From JAUIET01 sp045106985 (GTDB lineage Bacteria; Pseudomonadota; Gammaproteobacteria; Pseudomonadales; JAUIET01): a stretch of 64,000 bases of DNA. Position numbers and translations under genes: made by a program. Every line of letters begins with the position of its first letter. Positions within the stretch are counted from its first letter, which is position 1. The stretch lies in the NCBI GenBank assembly GCA_045106985.1, contig JBGCFQ010000024.1:129765-193764 (forward strand), written 5' to 3'. This document shows positions 62,206 through 64,000 of the stretch, piece by piece. The notes below the pieces were generated by a model that ran no database searches, was not told the DNA's origin, and was given only the letters and a program-made list of their open reading frames with translations.

Positions 62206-63802
62206 GTGGCTCGCTATTAGCTTTGACGATGTCACCTGGATTTTCCTTGCCTTTGTGTTTGGTTTTCTATCTCGCATAGCAGGGCTTCCTCCCCTGGTAG
62301 GATTTCTCGCCGCTGGATTTCTACTTAATGCCTATGGCGTAACCGACGGCGCTTTGTTCCAAAAATTGGCAGACATTGGCATCACTTTATTGCTGTTCAC
62401 TGTTGGACTGAAAATTAACATGCGAACGTTGGCGCGACCTCAGGTGTGGGCTGTGACTGGCCTCCATATGTCCATATTGGTAGCGTTTTTTGGTCTGGCA
62501 ATTTACGCTTTGGCTCTGGCTAACATTTCATTTTTCGCAGGCTTAAACCTGCAGGCATCCTTGCTCATCGCCTTTGCATTGAGTTTTTCCAGTACAGTAT
62601 TTGTTGTAAAGGTGCTTGAAGAGCGAGGCGAAATGACGTCTCTGCACGGTCGAATAGCCGTCGGCATACTGATTATGCAGGACGTTGCTGCCGTTGTATT
62701 TTTAGTGCTTTCCACGGGTAAGGTACCTTCGATATGGGCACTGTCTCTACTGTTGCTTATCCCACTGCGGCCAGCGCTGTTTCAACTTTTAAAGCGCATT
62801 GGCCATGGCGAGCTGTTGGTTCTTTTCGGTTTTTTGTTAGCCATGGGCGGGGCTCAGGTCTTTGAATTGCTTGGGCTAAAAGGCGATTTAGGTGCGCTAG
62901 TATTGGGGGTTCTTATTGCCAGCCATGCTAAAGCAGAAGAATTATCTAAGGCGATGCTGGGCTTTAAGGATTTGTTCTTACTTGGTTTCTTCTTATCGAT
63001 TGGTTTATCTAATCAGTTAACGCTCGACACGTTTTGGTTTGCAGTAATAATCACTCCATTGATGTTTTTCAAGTCTGCTTTGTTTTTTGCTCTTCTTACG
63101 CGCTTCAAGTTGCGAGCACGCACTTCGTTGTTGACCACGCTTAATCTAAGCAACTTCAGCGAATTTGGCCTAATAGTTATCGCCATTGGTGTTGGCAATG
63201 GTTGGCTGGACAGTGACTGGTTAACCATCATCGCAATCGCATTAGCCATGTCGTTTGTGATTGCGGCGGCGCTTAACTCGATGTCGCATCAGCTCTATGT
63301 GCTGAATCGCTCTAGGTGGATGAGCTTCCAAAGAGATCAGCTTATTGCCGATGATCAGTTGCTTGATTTAGGTGGTGCTACGATTGCGGTCATTGGCATG
63401 GGTGGAGTCGGTTCGGGGGCTTACGATACGATGTACCAGCGTTACGGCAATACGGTAGTGGGCGTAGATGTTGATCCAATCACGGTGGGCAACCAGCAGG
63501 CAATTGGACGATCGGTACTTCGCGGAGACCCCAGTGATACGGATTTTTGGGATCGTATCCAGGCTTCGCACACTATCGAGGTGGTTATGCTCTGCTTACC
63601 GAAGGTCAACACCACTCTCGCGATTCTCGATCGCTTGAGCGATGTATCCTTCTCTGGGCAAGTGGCCGCGATTGCCAGGTATCCAGATGAAGTTTGCGCA
63701 TTGAAAGGTGCTGGAGCGAATACTGTTTTTAACATCTATACAGAAGCTGGAGCCGGATTTGCGTCACACGTAGAGAATAAGATACTGAACGACAGGGAGT
63801 GA
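62183..63802 (+). CDS. Kef-type cation/proton antiporter with RCK (TrkA-N) domain
   Basis: This CPA2-family membrane protein has about 12 hydrophobic segments in residues 10-375. FLSRIAGLPPLVGFLAAGFL and LFTVGLKINMRTL mark the first part. ALSFSSTVFVVKVLEERGEM and VGILIMQDVAAVVFL are the core family motifs, including the Gln-Asp pair. A cytoplasmic Rossmann-type RCK_N domain follows (about 385-530, TIAVIGMGGVGSGAYDTMYQ). It exports K+ or Na+ in exchange for H+ and may be gated by a nucleotide or thiol ligand. The length is 539 residues. ATG 62195 is an alternative start. Confidence 0.93.
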   Translation: MLFDMDFEWLAISFDDVTWIFLAFVFGFLSRIAGLPPLVGFLAAGFLLNAYGVTDGALFQKLADIGITLLLFTVGLKINMRTLARPQVWAVTGLHMSILVAFFGLAIYALALANISFFAGLNLQASLLIAFALSFSSTVFVVKVLEERGEMTSLHGRIAVGILIMQDVAAVVFLVLSTGKVPSIWALSLLLLIPLRPALFQLLKRIGHGELLVLFGFLLAMGGAQVFELLGLKGDLGALVLGVLIASHAKAEELSKAMLGFKDLFLLGFFLSIGLSNQLTLDTFWFAVIITPLMFFKSALFFALLTRFKLRARTSLLTTLNLSNFSEFGLIVIAIGVGNGWLDSDWLTIIAIALAMSFVIAAALNSMSHQLYVLNRSRWMSFQRDQLIADDQLLDLGGATIAVIGMGGVGSGAYDTMYQRYGNTVVGVDVDPITVGNQQAIGRSVLRGDPSDTDFWDRIQASHTIEVVMLCLPKVNTTLAILDRLSDVSFSGQVAAIARYPDEVCALKGAGANTVFNIYTEAGAGFASHVENKILNDRE

Positions 63803-63903
63803 TGCCTTTCAAGGTCCTGAATGGCAAGCTGATTTTAAACAAATTCCTTGAACGCACTAAATAGCGTAGGTGCGAACCTGGCTTATTAATAAAGAGTAAA
63901 TCC

Positions 63904-64000
63904 ATGACTGAAATACTGACGGTGGAAGACCGCTTGTTGTTGCACGAGCTGCCTGGCATTTATGGCGATGCGATCGATGATCGTAATTGGGACGAATTGA
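63904..64000 (+). CDS. Start of a SnoaL-like domain protein (truncated at window edge)
   Basis: ATG 63904 opens a frame that runs off the window after 32 codons (MTEILTVEDRLLLHELPGIY, then GDAIDDRNWDEL). The spacing of LLLHELPGIYGDAIDDRNWD resembles the opening of SnoaL-like/nuclear-transport-factor-2-fold proteins, which include ring-hydroxylating dioxygenase small subunits and polyketide cyclases. Only the beginning is visible. Confidence 0.5.
   Translation, partial: MTEILTVEDRLLLHELPGIYGDAIDDRNWDEL

Overview
The window reads as chromosome of a marine-type gammaproteobacterium. The housekeeping blocks are in the order familiar from Pseudomonas and relatives: nadB / rpoE-rseA-rseB-rseC-mucD / lepA-lepB-DUF4845-rnc-era-recO / a BarA-GacS-type hybrid kinase / cysM / relA. 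A TonB-dependent receptor, mannonate dehydratase and a malate synthase G fit an aerobic heterotroph such as the OM60/NOR5 or SAR92-like groups. That placement is inferred from gene order and protein character, not from a marker tree. No rRNA, tRNA, CRISPR array, insertion sequence or phage gene was seen.

Layout. 1-1029 is the end-truncated start of a polysaccharide flippase gene (minus strand). 1999-8701 holds an SDR oxidoreductase divergent from a complete-looking coenzyme F420 operon: fno, cofE, cofD, cofC and a fused cofG-cofH gene (fbiC). This is unusual for a gammaproteobacterium. glcB follows. 11324-26814 is a 13-gene same-strand block that I consider the most interesting part. It contains a TPR protein ending in a TonB-C-like domain, several lipoproteins, two inner-membrane TPR/PEGA proteins (one ending in a formylglycine-generating-enzyme-like domain that lacks the catalytic cysteines), a MotA/TolQ/ExbB proton-channel protein, a cytoplasmic Hsp70/actin-like plus FHA-like protein, two von Willebrand A proteins whose N-terminal helix carries an ExbD/TolR-like Asp, and an M48 metalloprotease. 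Together they look like a proton-motive-force-driven, envelope-spanning machine that I cannot match to a described system.

26824-48168 is core genome: ygfZ, sdhE-ygfX, nadB, the sigma-E operon with its own GAACTT-N16-TCTTA promoter, the lepA-to-recO block, a hybrid sensor kinase, cysM-relA (overlapping, without rlmD between them) and a class III nucleotidyl cyclase-like protein. 48430-60742 is an accessory catabolic region: TonB receptor, uxuA, a YtcJ-type amidohydrolase, class II aldolase, TauD-type dioxygenase, acyl-CoA/AMP ligase, DUF1214 protein and an MFS carrier. The right end carries a tandem universal stress protein divergent from a Kef-type antiporter, with a perfect FNR/Anr box between them, and the first 32 codons of a SnoaL-like gene.
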